In this document: piece after piece, positions 1-10,308 of the stretch | Layout: the number at the start of each line of letters is the position of its first letter | How positions within the stretch are numbered: the stretch's first letter is position 1 | NCBI GenBank assembly: GCA_023205875.1 | Contig: CP060754.1 | Coordinates: 930,001-994,000 of the forward strand | Direction: 5' to 3' | DNA: 64,000 nt | DNA from: Chloropicon primus | Taxonomy: Eukaryota; Chlorophyta; Chloropicophyceae; Chloropicales; Chloropicaceae | Made by a program: the position numbers and the translations under genes | The notes under the pieces: model-generated | Told to the model about the DNA's origin: nothing | The model's input: only the letters and a program-made list of their open reading frames with translations | The model's database searches: none

Positions 1-114
1 CAGCAGTGCCATCCCTCCTACTCCTAACTTCGTCCCCATCCCTCCGAGCCGACGAGAAGAAAAAGAGAATGAGAATGCATGCTGCTGGGCGGGGGGCGTT
101 AGAGCGTGTCTGGG

Positions 115-1133
115 ATGGAGGGGACGAGGACGAAGCGCGCGCTCTCTCTCTCGAACGCGAAGGGACGAAGGGGAGAAGGGCCCTGGACGGGGACTATGAA
201 GGTGGGGCAGTTGAAGATGGGGAGAGTTGGGGCGTGGAGAGTTGGTGTGCAGGCCTCGGGGAGGAGGAGGGATACGCTCTGGAAAGATGTGGAAGGAGGG
301 AAAGTGGATGAAAGGGGACGGTTTGCTTCCATCCTTTCCTCCTCCCTCCTCTCGATTGCGTTGCTCTTGTCTTCTCCAGGCTCGGCCACGGCGAGAGAGG
401 CCATCGACGTCGAGAAGTACCAGGGAGTGTGGTATGAGGTGGCTTCTCTAAAGAGGGGGTTCGCCGGGGAGGGGCAGCTGGACTGTCATTGTACCCAAGG
501 CCTCTACAGCAAAACGGACCAAGGGAAGATGAGCGTGAAAACGTTTTGTGTCCACGGGAGCTCCACGGGCAAGATAAGTGGAATCGAGGGAAGAGTATCC
601 TGCGAGAGTGCCGCCGGGGACGCCGAAGGGGAAGGCTTCCAGGGCTGCAGACTCAACTTTCCTTCTATCCCCTTTATCCCCCCGGAACCGTATAACGTCC
701 TGGACACGGACTATACGAGTTTCGCGCTCGTGGAAGGCGCAAAAGGCAAGTCCCTCGTCACACCGATCGGCGAGCTCGAAAAACTAACCCCCCTTTCCGT
801 TCGGCAGACGCAAGCTTTGTCCAAGTCTACTCGAGAAAACCTCAACCTGGCAAGGCGTTCGTCCGCAGAATGATCGGCCGGCTCGAGAAGGACTACGGTT
901 ACGAGAAGGGAAGCATCAAGGAAACGCCGCAGGACTGCGACGAGAATCTCATGCAAAAGATGGACGCCATGATGAGGTCGCCGGGAATGACGAGCATGAT
1001 GAGCAACACCGCGGAGAAGACGATCGACGAGCTCTTGGGGGGGGACGACGACTTTGATGGAATTGCCTTGCAGGGCCCGAGAAATCCGCTGACAGAAGCG
1101 AAGGACCTGTTGGACCTTTTTCGCATGTTTTGA
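115..1133 (+). CDS. Lipocalin (plant TIL/chloroplastic lipocalin type), two exons
   Basis: The joined protein carries the lipocalin signature GVWYEVA near the start of the fold and the C-terminal strand FVQVYSRKPQPG, which is typical of plant and bacterial Blc-type lipocalins that bind lipids. The two halves lie in different frames. A 65-bp intron at 750-814 (GT-AG) joins ...VEGAKG to NFVQVYSR in phase. A hydrophobic stretch (SILSSSLLSIALLLSS) before the domain looks like a signal or lumen-targeting segment, and the region before it is basic and could be a plastid transit peptide. The ATG at 115 is the first in frame; ATGs at 196 and 217 are equally possible. The last ~90 residues after the fold are unassigned. 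It ends 36 bp from the Rotatin stop on the other strand. Family is confident; compartment is inference. Confidence 0.8.
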
Positions 1134-1169
1134 GTGGAATCAAATCAATCAATCAAGACAAGTTCTCTT

Positions 1170-4100
1170 TTAGTGTATCAGTGTCGAGTTCGGAGAGAGG
1201 TGGCAAAACTCGTGGTCGCCAGTCTCTGCCTCCTCCTCCTGGTTCTGCCCGCTCCACAGAATCGTGGTTACTTGTTGGAGATTCGCCATCGTCTCCTGTA
1301 TGTGCCTCGCATCGCGGCTGTTCGCTTTTGTCTTGCCGTGCAGAGCGAGCTCTGCCTCTGTGCTCAGGAGCCTGTCGTGAGCCTCGCCAAGGTTCCTGAT
1401 CGAAGCCTTCATCCTCTGGGATTTGTAAAGCAGAATCCACAACGAATTGGATGCGTAGGAGGCCATCTTAGGCGACGCGCTGAAGTCGTACACCCGGGTC
1501 AAGAGCATCTGGAGCACCTCCTCCCTGCTCAGCAGGTACGTTTTCATGTCTGAAGAAAAGGACATGTTCCTGAGAAACAAGAGAACCTCCTCCATCGCTT
1601 GGTCGCTGTCTTCCAAGTCCCCAACAGCAAGGAGGAAATCCATCAGATCAGAGAAGGAAGGGTGGTGGAGCAAGAAGGAACGGGAGTCCCTGAATGCAGC
1701 CAGGTCCGAAAGGAACTTCAGCACTTGGCCGAACTTCCTGGAGTCCTTCTTCTTCAGAAGCCTCTCCAAGAAACCGATCATCCTGCCGACAAAATCAGTC
1801 TTCAGAATCGCGGTCCGTGATTCTTGAATCTGCACGAGTGCCTGCACGATGTAGCCACACAGCTCGGTGATTGGTCGGAGGCTCTTCTTCTTCTCCCAGA
1901 TCTCGAGCACCTGCAAGAAAAAGCTGGGCTGACGGTTCTTGCTGGGAACCTTGACGTCAATGATTTCCAAGCACGCCGCGCTTGAATTGGCTGCCATGTT
2001 CACGAGGAGACCCAGGGCACCGTTCTGGACCTGGGCGTTCCCCTTGGGGTAGGCGGCAAGCTGTGCTCGGACCAGATCAACTGCCCCCTCCTTGGTGAGC
2101 ACGTCACTGCACACCCTGCTCTTGTACGCAAAGTGCTTCAGCAAGAGGAAGATCCGCATCAGGCGGCCCTCGCTCTTCGCGGTGATTCTTGGATCCTCCT
2201 TCCTGCTGTGCAGCGAGGCCGCGAGGATTGCGTTGCTGTGTACCCTGAACTCCATCATCAAGTCCTGGTAGAACTTGTTTCTGATCATGGCCAACTTCCC
2301 GCTCTTGCTGCAGGCAATGAGGGCTCGCAAAGCAAGGGTCGTAGCGTTTGCTCTGCTGTTTATCTGCACCAGGCTCTGCCGCCTCGCGGAGATTCCCATC
2401 TTCATGTGCTTGCTGATTGACCTCATATCCGCAACCAAGTGATCGCACAAGATCGCCCCGATGAGCTCGTTGCTCTCACGCTGCTCGTCTGCTTGGTCCA
2501 TCGCCGCGCACGCGAGGTCGTTCACTTGCAGGGAAATCTCCAGAAGCTTGCAGCATTGCTCCTTCACCTGAGCCGGCAATATCTGGCACCTGAAAATGAA
2601 GCAAATGGAGCGGGACACTTGGGTGATGCTGTTCCGCATCTCTTCCCCCGTCATTGTGGGCTCCTTCGTCTCTGCTCCACGTTGTTCCCCAAGCAAAACG
2701 TGCATCAAGTTTGCAATGACAGCACTGAACTGCATCAGCAAGGGCAGGCACGCAGAGTAGTACGAAACTCTGTAAGGCAGCTCCTTCTTCAGCACCGAAG
2801 AAATCCTGCCGCTGAACGAACAATAGATGTTGCAAATGTTCATCGACGGAATCCAATGCAGGACCTTTGGGAACAGCTTCTCTTTCCGCAGCAGCACCTG
2901 CAGCACGTTCAGTGCCATGGAAAGCGGGATGACGGCATCAAAGCAGCTCTCCCCCTGGTTCAGCCTCTGATCCAAGTGTTTGGAGCAGCTGTTGAACACG
3001 GCTGTCGCGACTTTGCAAATCTGGCTGATTTTGCAGTTCTGGAACACGTAGTGCGCATCCGAGACAAGCATCTCTGAGACCATGGAGAGGAAGCCTCCCA
3101 TCAACTGGCTCCTGTTCCACGACATGCTGTTTTTGAGAATGTCCCAGAACTTGTATTCTTGCACCGTTTGATACAAACTCTTCTTGATGCTCGACCGCGT
3201 TGGGTACGTCTCGCTCACAAGAGCGTCCTGTTGATTCTCCCCCTCCGACCTCTCCAACGCCAGAGCGAGCGAGAGGATCTGCATGGCCTTCGCCCTCACA
3301 AGATCGCACTCCCCCTCATCGAACGCAATTTTCACGACGTTGTACAACCTCTCCGGCCAATGCCTGTTCAGCATCGAGATCAGGGGGGCACTCACGGGAT
3401 TCGAGAGCGCGCACAAAATTTGCAAGCTTGTCTTCCTCACCAGAGTCTCTGGGTCCCTCAGAAGCTTGGAGATCCAAAAAGTGCAATCGGTGTCGGCCCA
3501 AATTCCAGCCCAAGCTTCCCTGCCCAAGTTTGTGACCTGCTTCAGGTACTCCAGCGAGTGCTTCAGGATGCCCCGCCCGTGCCCAGGACTGATCTGGGCG
3601 ATGCAGCCGTACTTTATGATCTTTGGCACCACTGAGCTGAAAACAGAGTCAAGATCACTTGGGGTGTACTGGTACACGTCCAGAGCTTTCAGATCCAAGT
3701 AGCAGATGAGCAGCTCGACCAGACACTGGGTCGTAAGAACGCGGAAGCTGTAGTCCCACCTGTCGCACATCGCGAATTCGGCAAAAGTATTTATCGTCTC
3801 CTCGTTGCCCAGGGTGTCCACCATGTACTTTTGCACGGCTATGTTTCCTGACGCCCTGTTGGACTTCAAGAGCGCGGCAAACATTTCTAAACCGTTGCAA
3901 ATGCTTTCAGACCGAACGCCTTTCTTCGCGACGGCCAAGCCTTGTGACGACTCGAGCTGCGCCCTTATCCCGTGCTTGAGCGGGGACATGGGATCCCAAT
4001 ACTCTTCCTGAAAAATAGAAGGCAGGATTGCCTCATCGTACAGGAGCACCAAGTTCATGAGCAGGGTGTGAGACAAGCCACAATTGTCCAGCATGCGAGA

Positions 4101-7100
4101 TATCATCGTGAAAATGGCAGACCACAGACTCCAGTCCTTCTTCGAAGTCGGAGTCGAGCTCAAAAATGTCTGAAAGGGCTCAAACCAGTTCAGCGCCGAC
4201 AGCTCTTGAAGGGATTCCGTGTTGCACGAGCAGTAGTTCAGCAGAAGCAAAATCCAGGACTGGCATTCTTCGTGAGTTTTCGCGTCCTTCATTTGAGACA
4301 ACGCATTTTCGAGCACGAGCTTGGGGTGCAGGTTTTCCACCATCTCCCGGGTCTCCTCCGGCAGATCGGACTTGGAGGCCCCGCCGCCCACAAGAGTTTT
4401 GATGGCATTTCGAGTGTCTATCGTGTCCTTCACCTTTGAGGCAATCTCCTCCACGAGGTCAAAGCTCCCTTCCCTGGGTCCCACGCCAAGGAATGCGCAT
4501 GAGGCTGGAGGCCTCACGTGGCCCTCGAATGCCTCCGCGACGGCCAGGTCCGCCTCTCCAGTTTTGCCTCTGAGGCACAGCCCCGAAGAATGGAGCCTGT
4601 TTTTCTCCTCGCCAAATATCACTGAGAATAGGATGACCGCGGCAGTTTGTTGCAGGCTTATGGAGGAGTGAAACAGAAGACGCGAGAAGGTTTGAAAGAA
4701 ATCTTCAGATCTCTTTGAAAACCATGCTGCTGTCGAATCCAGGTCTCGCTTGGCGCTGTACGCAACGATGAGGAGGACGGTGCCCAAGTACTCTTCATCG
4801 TAATCCATGCGCCCTGAAGTGGAGCATTCTTCGATGACCCTCGAGCACTTGTCCAAGACCTCCGCAGGAATCAAAATATGCCTCAACGACCTTCCCAGCG
4901 CCAAGAGCAGTTGAACCGCAGAAGACTTTTGTATCCCGACGTCGATCTTTTCATTGGTGAAGATGGTCACCAAGGTCTGCACTTCACCCTCTTGCGCGTC
5001 TTGGCGGATGTTCGTGTGCACCTCGGTGGGAAACTTGTATTCCAAGGACGACGCTAGGTAGCTGAAGTTCTTCACGGATTCCATGCCCCGGCCTTCTTTC
5101 TCAAGGCGATGGTAGATCGAATTCAGTGCGTCCTCCCTGCAGACCTTGTCGGTAGAGAAGGCCTTGAAGTACAGATGCCTCATGCACGACCACGTCCAGG
5201 GCACCAAGTCGTGCTCCGCAGCCCTGTCATGATTCAGGGCTATCAGTACTGACCTCACCACAGGACCGACCACGCCATCGTCCTTGTGACACTCGAGCCA
5301 AAGCAACCAACCACCGACGTGGGGCCTGATGGAGTCGTCCTTGCATGCGTGAAAGAGAATCTGCGACACGTCCTCTTTGGTCTCCTCTTGGCTGAGCCCG
5401 CGCACGACCAGAAGGGACATGATCGATTCGTTCGTCAGAGGGTCGAGCACAGCTTTGTAGTCGCTCGATCCGCATTCCCTTATCGTTTCAAGCCAAACTT
5501 TGTAAGACTTGGCTTTGACTGCCAAGCAGGCTTGCGATAGAATTGTCAGGAACGCCTTGTGCAATGCGAGGAAGAAGTCAGGCTTCGTCGGCGCGTTCTC
5601 CACGAACTTCCAGCTCGAGCGCATCAGCAGATGAAGCAGCAGCTTGAATATGTGATCAAAGTACGCCGTGTCGCCCATGCCAATGACCGTGGGAAGTATG
5701 TCCAGCACAATTTGAATGGTCTTCATGTCGTCGGCGTCGCTGCTCGTCGAGTTCTGTCTCAGGACCTTCAAATCCTTGGACAGGTGGAGAAACCTTTTCA
5801 GAACTTCTTTCGACTTGTCCTTCTTCAGAACTAAGGTGCTATCGATTTGCTGAATGAGCGGAAGCAAGCTTGCCTGAAGTTGCGGCACGCACATCCCAAC
5901 CGATTCGCTGTTGAAAACCTCGCAGAGGTACGCTTGCATCTTCCGAGAGACGAGCTTTGCTGCATCTCGGGACGGCCCGAGCGTCAGTATCTCTGCAGCA
6001 ACGTACACCAGGTTTTGGTCAAACACGCTTAGTTGGAAGGTGACACGCCTTTTCCCCTTCTCCCTCTCCTCGTGAAGCTGGGACCACGATAAGGAAAACT
6101 TCTCGAACACCTCCTGGAGCTCCCCCAAGTATTCGGCAACGCACCCGTCGTAGCGTGAGTCATCGTTTGACGATTGCCCCAGGGAGCGGAGGAGGTCCAA
6201 AGCTGAGAAGATTGGCTTCGCGGTCTCATAGTGCATGTTGTTGTCGCACAGCAGCGTGAGCAGGTGCAAGATCGCCATGTGCGTGTACGAGGGCAGGTCG
6301 ACAAGATCCTCGGGCGGGACCGAGTCCCGCTCGTCCCCCGGAACGTACATTGTTTGGGGGTAGCTGACTCCCAGGTGGTCGCCGTGCTCCTCGCTTTCCC
6401 CCAGCCCTTCCCGTGGCAAAATGTCTTTGTTGTGAGAAAGCTCCAAGCCCTCTCGGCACCCGCCCAAAATTCTGTCCAGGCAGTGCACTGCCGAGCTGTA
6501 TACGCTTTTGCTGACCTTCAAGTGCAACAACCGCAGCAAGTTGTCAAAGACGTTGTTCTGTTGAAGAATCACCTGGGGCGGGTAGTCCCTGCAGACTTGC
6601 TGGGAGAGCTCTTGCAGCGAAGCTAGCAAGGTGAACTCGTCGTCGCCATGCTCCAGGCGAAAGTTGATCTCAAACAAAGTCTGCTCCATCTTTTTGTCCA
6701 CCTTCATGGAACGGAACTTGGGCAGATGCCTGAAACGCTCGCTGTCCAAACGCAGGGTCACTCCCCTGTTCTCGATGAACGAGGGCAGCCGAGGAACGTA
6801 TTCGCTGGCAGACCCCTGGAATCTCTGCGGCCCCTGACCGCTGCTGCTCGAGACGTCGATGTTCCTCGAGGTAGACAGCACCTTTGCCAGGATTTCGTGC
6901 AAGGGCTTCCGCAACTCGTCCTTTGTCCCCGAGTGTTCCGCGGCGTTCCGGACCTTCTCCTCCAATCCCAAAACGTGCAGGCAGAGGAAAGACTCGCGGC
7001 ATTCCACCAAGCAGTCAAGAAGCTCCAGCGCGCCCTCCGTGAGCAGAACCGGCTCCTCACAGAGTCGAAGCACCTCCTGGCAAACGTCTGTCTCCCTGGC

Positions 7101-7229
7101 AAGCTTCTCGACGCTCGTGATCCCGTTCCTCAGTTTTGAGTTCAAGCTCCCAATGGCCCTGTTCCGCACCTCAGAGAGGCCGTGCCTCATCTTGCCCACG
7201 ACCGTCGCCATCGCGGAGGAGGACTCCAT
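1170..7229 (-). CDS. RTTN: Rotatin-like centriole assembly protein (RTTN/Ana3)
   Basis: A 2019-residue uninterrupted protein made almost wholly of helical, armadillo-like sequence. The first ~110 residues fit the Rotatin N-terminal domain: an opening of the type LSEVRNRAIGSLNSKL followed by leucine-rich helices. Rotatin in animals (about 2200 residues) and Ana3 in flies act in centriole assembly and elongation. Nothing else of this size and repeat type begins this way. It is single exon, and the ATG at 7229 opens directly into the conserved block. It is transcribed divergently from MKS1, another ciliary gene, across 360 bp. The assignment rests on the N-terminal motif, length and architecture; without an alignment another armadillo giant cannot be fully excluded. 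Confidence 0.72.
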   Translation of the reverse strand: MESSSAMATVVGKMRHGLSEVRNRAIGSLNSKLRNGITSVEKLARETDVCQEVLRLCEEPVLLTEGALELLDCLVECRESFLCLHVLGLEEKVRNAAEHSGTKDELRKPLHEILAKVLSTSRNIDVSSSSGQGPQRFQGSASEYVPRLPSFIENRGVTLRLDSERFRHLPKFRSMKVDKKMEQTLFEINFRLEHGDDEFTLLASLQELSQQVCRDYPPQVILQQNNVFDNLLRLLHLKVSKSVYSSAVHCLDRILGGCREGLELSHNKDILPREGLGESEEHGDHLGVSYPQTMYVPGDERDSVPPEDLVDLPSYTHMAILHLLTLLCDNNMHYETAKPIFSALDLLRSLGQSSNDDSRYDGCVAEYLGELQEVFEKFSLSWSQLHEEREKGKRRVTFQLSVFDQNLVYVAAEILTLGPSRDAAKLVSRKMQAYLCEVFNSESVGMCVPQLQASLLPLIQQIDSTLVLKKDKSKEVLKRFLHLSKDLKVLRQNSTSSDADDMKTIQIVLDILPTVIGMGDTAYFDHIFKLLLHLLMRSSWKFVENAPTKPDFFLALHKAFLTILSQACLAVKAKSYKVWLETIRECGSSDYKAVLDPLTNESIMSLLVVRGLSQEETKEDVSQILFHACKDDSIRPHVGGWLLWLECHKDDGVVGPVVRSVLIALNHDRAAEHDLVPWTWSCMRHLYFKAFSTDKVCREDALNSIYHRLEKEGRGMESVKNFSYLASSLEYKFPTEVHTNIRQDAQEGEVQTLVTIFTNEKIDVGIQKSSAVQLLLALGRSLRHILIPAEVLDKCSRVIEECSTSGRMDYDEEYLGTVLLIVAYSAKRDLDSTAAWFSKRSEDFFQTFSRLLFHSSISLQQTAAVILFSVIFGEEKNRLHSSGLCLRGKTGEADLAVAEAFEGHVRPPASCAFLGVGPREGSFDLVEEIASKVKDTIDTRNAIKTLVGGGASKSDLPEETREMVENLHPKLVLENALSQMKDAKTHEECQSWILLLLNYCSCNTESLQELSALNWFEPFQTFLSSTPTSKKDWSLWSAIFTMISRMLDNCGLSHTLLMNLVLLYDEAILPSIFQEEYWDPMSPLKHGIRAQLESSQGLAVAKKGVRSESICNGLEMFAALLKSNRASGNIAVQKYMVDTLGNEETINTFAEFAMCDRWDYSFRVLTTQCLVELLICYLDLKALDVYQYTPSDLDSVFSSVVPKIIKYGCIAQISPGHGRGILKHSLEYLKQVTNLGREAWAGIWADTDCTFWISKLLRDPETLVRKTSLQILCALSNPVSAPLISMLNRHWPERLYNVVKIAFDEGECDLVRAKAMQILSLALALERSEGENQQDALVSETYPTRSSIKKSLYQTVQEYKFWDILKNSMSWNRSQLMGGFLSMVSEMLVSDAHYVFQNCKISQICKVATAVFNSCSKHLDQRLNQGESCFDAVIPLSMALNVLQVLLRKEKLFPKVLHWIPSMNICNIYCSFSGRISSVLKKELPYRVSYYSACLPLLMQFSAVIANLMHVLLGEQRGAETKEPTMTGEEMRNSITQVSRSICFIFRCQILPAQVKEQCCKLLEISLQVNDLACAAMDQADEQRESNELIGAILCDHLVADMRSISKHMKMGISARRQSLVQINSRANATTLALRALIACSKSGKLAMIRNKFYQDLMMEFRVHSNAILAASLHSRKEDPRITAKSEGRLMRIFLLLKHFAYKSRVCSDVLTKEGAVDLVRAQLAAYPKGNAQVQNGALGLLVNMAANSSAACLEIIDVKVPSKNRQPSFFLQVLEIWEKKKSLRPITELCGYIVQALVQIQESRTAILKTDFVGRMIGFLERLLKKKDSRKFGQVLKFLSDLAAFRDSRSFLLHHPSFSDLMDFLLAVGDLEDSDQAMEEVLLFLRNMSFSSDMKTYLLSREEVLQMLLTRVYDFSASPKMASYASNSLWILLYKSQRMKASIRNLGEAHDRLLSTEAELALHGKTKANSRDARHIQETMANLQQVTTILWSGQNQEEEAETGDHEFCHLSPNSTLIH

Positions 7230-7589
7230 CGTTCACTGGACTGGGCGACCCCGCCTTGCCCTTCGATCATCGATCGTACCAATCGATCGTAATTTGAAAT
7301 TTTGCACAATTTTTTTTTTAATCGATCGGGGGGTTTTCTAAACTTTGGGTTCGTCGTACAGGGACCCACGAAGGCGAGGCAACGAGGGGACGAGCCGCGG
7401 TGCGTCGAGGGGAGAGGAGAGCGTTGCAGGCAGAAGCGTCACATTCACCTTCACCTGGACCTCCACCTTTTGGCCTTTCGAAAGAGGCCTCACTCGAAAG
7501 AAGCGGCGGCCCAGTGAGTCGTAGAGGGGTGGAGGACTGCACACCAAGGTCTTGGTAGGTCTCCAGCTGGCGAGGCTTGTTTTCGCGCG
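7230..7589. promoter_or_regulatory. Shared divergent promoter region of the Rotatin and MKS1 genes
   Basis: 360 bp between two divergent ciliary genes. It holds three copies of the palindrome ATCGATCG (7269-7276, 7282-7289, 7321-7328) and a T-run at 7311-7319. No classical TATA box is evident. The palindrome recurs upstream of other genes in this window, which makes it a candidate promoter element. I did not find a convincing RFX X-box. Confidence 0.45.
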
Positions 7590-9791
7590 ATGCTTTCGGC
7601 TTTGAGGACGCTCGAAAAGGGCAAGGGAAGGAAGGGGGACCAGGAGGAGGAGGAGGAGCAGAAGACCAAGGTGGAAGTCTCGTCGTCGTCCTCGTCGTCT
7701 TCGGCGCGTGCAGAAGAGAAGGACAAAGGGACGCCGGTCATGGCTCAAGCGAGCGTGGTCCATTCGGAGGGGGGAGGGGACGAGGGAAGTGAGCTCGTGC
7801 TGTTCAAGGGCGACCAGCTTCGAACTTCGGCGCAGTACCGCTCCTCGGATCCCATCCAGAACTTGCGGGTCCGAGTGAGGGCTCGTCAGGTTCGAGGGCC
7901 GACGAACCCGGCGGAGGGCGACAAGGTGGTGGTGGACTCGGTGGCCGCGATGGTGGAGGTGAAGGACAGGGACGCCGCGAGCGCGAGCGTGAGTACGAGC
8001 GACAAGGGCGGCACCGGGTCCGAGGACATTGGGTACGACGACGAGGAGAGCTTGGACGACCACGAGGAGGGCGAGGAGGCCACCAAGTGGACGAGCCAGG
8101 ACGTGTCTTGGCAGCAGAAGATCTACGACAGCGAGACCATCAGGGCGGCGAAGCACAGCACCCAGGCCTTGGAAAACCACTTGCGCGGCCTCTTCGGGAT
8201 GGCGAAAGCGGGAAAGACCTCCCCGGAGAAGGAGAAGAGGTTTCAGGAGGTCTGCAAGAGGTACAAGGACGATATCATCAACCTCCGCGCGACGAGCTTG
8301 GAGCTGGACGACGCCTCGTCGGAAGGAGAGCCGGCGAGCCAGATGTACACTTACGTGGACTACGAGGATTCCATGAGGCGGGACATCGCCGACGACGTGG
8401 GGGAGGTGGCGCAAGAGGCCATAACGACGGCTTCCGAGGGCCCGGAGTACGACCTGAGCTGCGGGCTGAACGTCGCGGAATCGTGCCTGCCCAACTCCAG
8501 AGACGCCCCCGGAGCCAAGGAGAGGAGGAAGAGGACGAAGGGGGCGAGGTCCTGCCGACTGCAGCAAACGATGGAGAAAAGGGCGCAGTCGATGACCATC
8601 GTTGCTGTGGTGCACGGGGAGCAGATCGTCCTCGCCCAGCTCAGGTACTTTCAGAACGGAGTGCTGGAGATGAGGCCAGGGTTCTCCGACAGCTCGAGCA
8701 ACAACGGCAAAAGCACTGTCTTCTTTGCGGAGACCCCCAAGGGGGCTCTCATTGAGTACACCCTGGAGAACGCAAGCGCGCCCCACCAAGACAGCGAGCT
8801 CATCAAGAGCATGTTTGGCATGAAGCTGTCTCAGAAGGCGAGGAAGAAGTCGGTGCCCGTGAATCCTCCCACGGCACTCAAGAAGGCGGGATTGAGCGGG
8901 CCCTTCATGTCCCTGCAAGACAGATACGGATTCAATGGAAGCGTCTTGAGCTTCAACTTGCTGCTCGAGATCGTCGGGGGCAAGAACTTCATGAGGGACA
9001 ACCTGTACGTGGAGTACTTCGTCCACTTGCCTCGGGCCCAGGCCGCGAGCGAGACTCGGACGCCCGCGCCAGGCAAAGCCGGCGGGGTGGAAGACATCTG
9101 GCAGATGGAAGGGGAGAGCGCGAAGTTGGCCAAAGGTGTCACACAAGTGTCCTCATACGCAAAGTACCCGACTCCTTCGTTCATTGAGACGGGCCGGCAC
9201 AACGACAAGATTCTTAACTGGTGCTTTCCCGTGGAGCTGACAATGACCGCGTGCAAGGAGGCAGCAAACATCGAGGACAAGGAGTGGCCCGTGGTGATTT
9301 TCACAATCTACTCGTATGACAGATGGGACAGGAGCACGTGCGAAGGATTCTGCAGGTTGCAGTTGAATCCGGACAGCCTGGGCACCAAGTGCCACTATTT
9401 GCAGGCGTGGAAGCCTCAAGGAAGCTTGAGGCAGCAAATGAAAGAGTCGTTCACGGGAGGAATCATCCAGCCCCAAGACATGCATGGTTTGTATGACTAC
9501 CTGGTGAACCAGAAGCTGAATTCGCCTCTCGTTACTACCTGTGAAGGGACTCTGAAGATACGCACGAACTTGGTGCTCCAGAAGCAGGTTGAAAACGTGA
9601 GAATGAGCAAGAATTTGACCAGAAGCATCAGCTTCACCCCCGCGAAGACCAGAGCCTCCAAGACGTCTAAAATGGCGCAGGCGAAGAGCGTCGCCGCGAA
9701 GTTGCAATCGCACACGCTGCTTGAGATCACCGAAAGAGCGAGAGAGAGAATCCGAGTCCTCAGGGAAAAGAACAACAAGATGAACATGTAA
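7590..9791 (+). CDS. MKS1: MKS1, B9-domain protein of the ciliary transition zone
   Basis: 733 residues, single exon. The C-terminal third (about residues 435-655) is a B9 (C2-like) domain: it starts near SLQDRYGFNGSVLSFNL, continues through WPVVIFTIYSYDRWDR and EGFCRLQL, and ends with CEGTLKIRTNLV. This is the MKS1 version of the domain, in which MKS1, B9D1 and B9D2 form a complex that gates the base of the cilium. The N-terminal half is acidic and low complexity, and the protein is longer than human MKS1 (559). The ATG at 7590 is the first in frame. Divergent from Rotatin, giving a head-to-head pair of centriole/cilium genes. Confidence 0.85.
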   Translation: MLSALRTLEKGKGRKGDQEEEEEQKTKVEVSSSSSSSSARAEEKDKGTPVMAQASVVHSEGGGDEGSELVLFKGDQLRTSAQYRSSDPIQNLRVRVRARQVRGPTNPAEGDKVVVDSVAAMVEVKDRDAASASVSTSDKGGTGSEDIGYDDEESLDDHEEGEEATKWTSQDVSWQQKIYDSETIRAAKHSTQALENHLRGLFGMAKAGKTSPEKEKRFQEVCKRYKDDIINLRATSLELDDASSEGEPASQMYTYVDYEDSMRRDIADDVGEVAQEAITTASEGPEYDLSCGLNVAESCLPNSRDAPGAKERRKRTKGARSCRLQQTMEKRAQSMTIVAVVHGEQIVLAQLRYFQNGVLEMRPGFSDSSSNNGKSTVFFAETPKGALIEYTLENASAPHQDSELIKSMFGMKLSQKARKKSVPVNPPTALKKAGLSGPFMSLQDRYGFNGSVLSFNLLLEIVGGKNFMRDNLYVEYFVHLPRAQAASETRTPAPGKAGGVEDIWQMEGESAKLAKGVTQVSSYAKYPTPSFIETGRHNDKILNWCFPVELTMTACKEAANIEDKEWPVVIFTIYSYDRWDRSTCEGFCRLQLNPDSLGTKCHYLQAWKPQGSLRQQMKESFTGGIIQPQDMHGLYDYLVNQKLNSPLVTTCEGTLKIRTNLVLQKQVENVRMSKNLTRSISFTPAKTRASKTSKMAQAKSVAAKLQSHTLLEITERARERIRVLREKNNKMNM

Positions 9792-9825
9792 GGAACTACT
9801 TGTTTGATGTACATAAAATTTCAGT

Positions 9826-10113
9826 TCAAGCAGCGAATGCTTTCAAGTCCAGGGTGAAGCTGTTAGAAAAGCCCGACTCCGGATTTCTTGTCACGCCATG
9901 CAGGCAATCGGCCTTGTCGTAGAAGGTGTCCTTGAGCGAGATCACGATGGTCTGGAACTGCTTGGACCTCCCTCTGAGAAACCTGGCCACCCTCGAAACG
10001 TTCGTCGAGTCCAGCGCGGCATCGATCTCATCGAGAACGAAGAACTCGGCGTCTCCGGGACTGCTCAAGTTGATCGCAAACAGGAGAGCAAGCGCGGCCA
10101 CTGTCTTTTCCCC
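9826..10113 (-). pseudogene. 3'-terminal fragment of an SMC1 cohesin ATPase gene
   Basis: About 95 codons, open and with a natural-looking stop, encode the end of the SMC1 head: [14 protein letters not shown], the Walker B/D-loop [12 protein letters not shown], and [16 protein letters not shown] leading to the C-terminus. A whole SMC1 is about 1200 residues; everything upstream of the ABC-signature neighbourhood is absent. At about 10113 the similarity stops abruptly and, on the opposite strand, a nuclease fragment begins. The piece lies in the 3' flank of MKS1 and has no start codon or promoter of its own that I can see. It is read as a duplicated gene fragment rather than a functional gene; the intact SMC1 should lie elsewhere. 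Confidence 0.8.
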
Positions 10114-10308
10114 GTGTGCGGCAAGGAGCTGGCGATCGTGACGGAGGAGTACACCTCTCAATGCTGTGGGAAGTGCGGAAACCTCAAGAAGAACCTGGGT
10201 GGATCAAAGGTTTACAAGTGCCAGAAGTGTGGCTTCAAGTGCGGTCGGGACGATAACGGGGCACGCAACATCCTTCTCAAGCACTTGTGTGAACCACAAG
10301 AAGTGTAG
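10114..10308 (+). pseudogene. 3' fragment of a Fanzor/TnpB-type RNA-guided nuclease gene
   Basis: About 65 codons ending at a stop at 10308. They encode the C-terminal zinc ribbon and last RuvC motif of the TnpB/Fanzor family: [12 protein letters not shown], then CQKCGFKCGRDDNGARN. The four zinc-binding CxxC cysteines and the RD-NGARN motif bearing the third catalytic aspartate are present. The bulk of the protein (usually 350-700 residues), including RuvC-I and RuvC-II, is missing. The left boundary is the junction with the SMC1 fragment. No terminal repeats or guide-RNA end could be recognised. It is a dead remnant of a transposon-borne nuclease, and shows that such elements have existed in this genome. 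Confidence 0.78.

Noticed and set aside
7338-9146. 602-codon open frame antisense to MKS1
   Set aside because: Leucine/arginine/proline-rich shadow caused by GC-biased third positions; no family and fully inside MKS1.
9898-10308. A single 136-codon fusion protein ahead of the nuclease tail
   Set aside because: Its first half is the antisense of the SMC1 fragment; only the last ~65 codons belong to the nuclease family.
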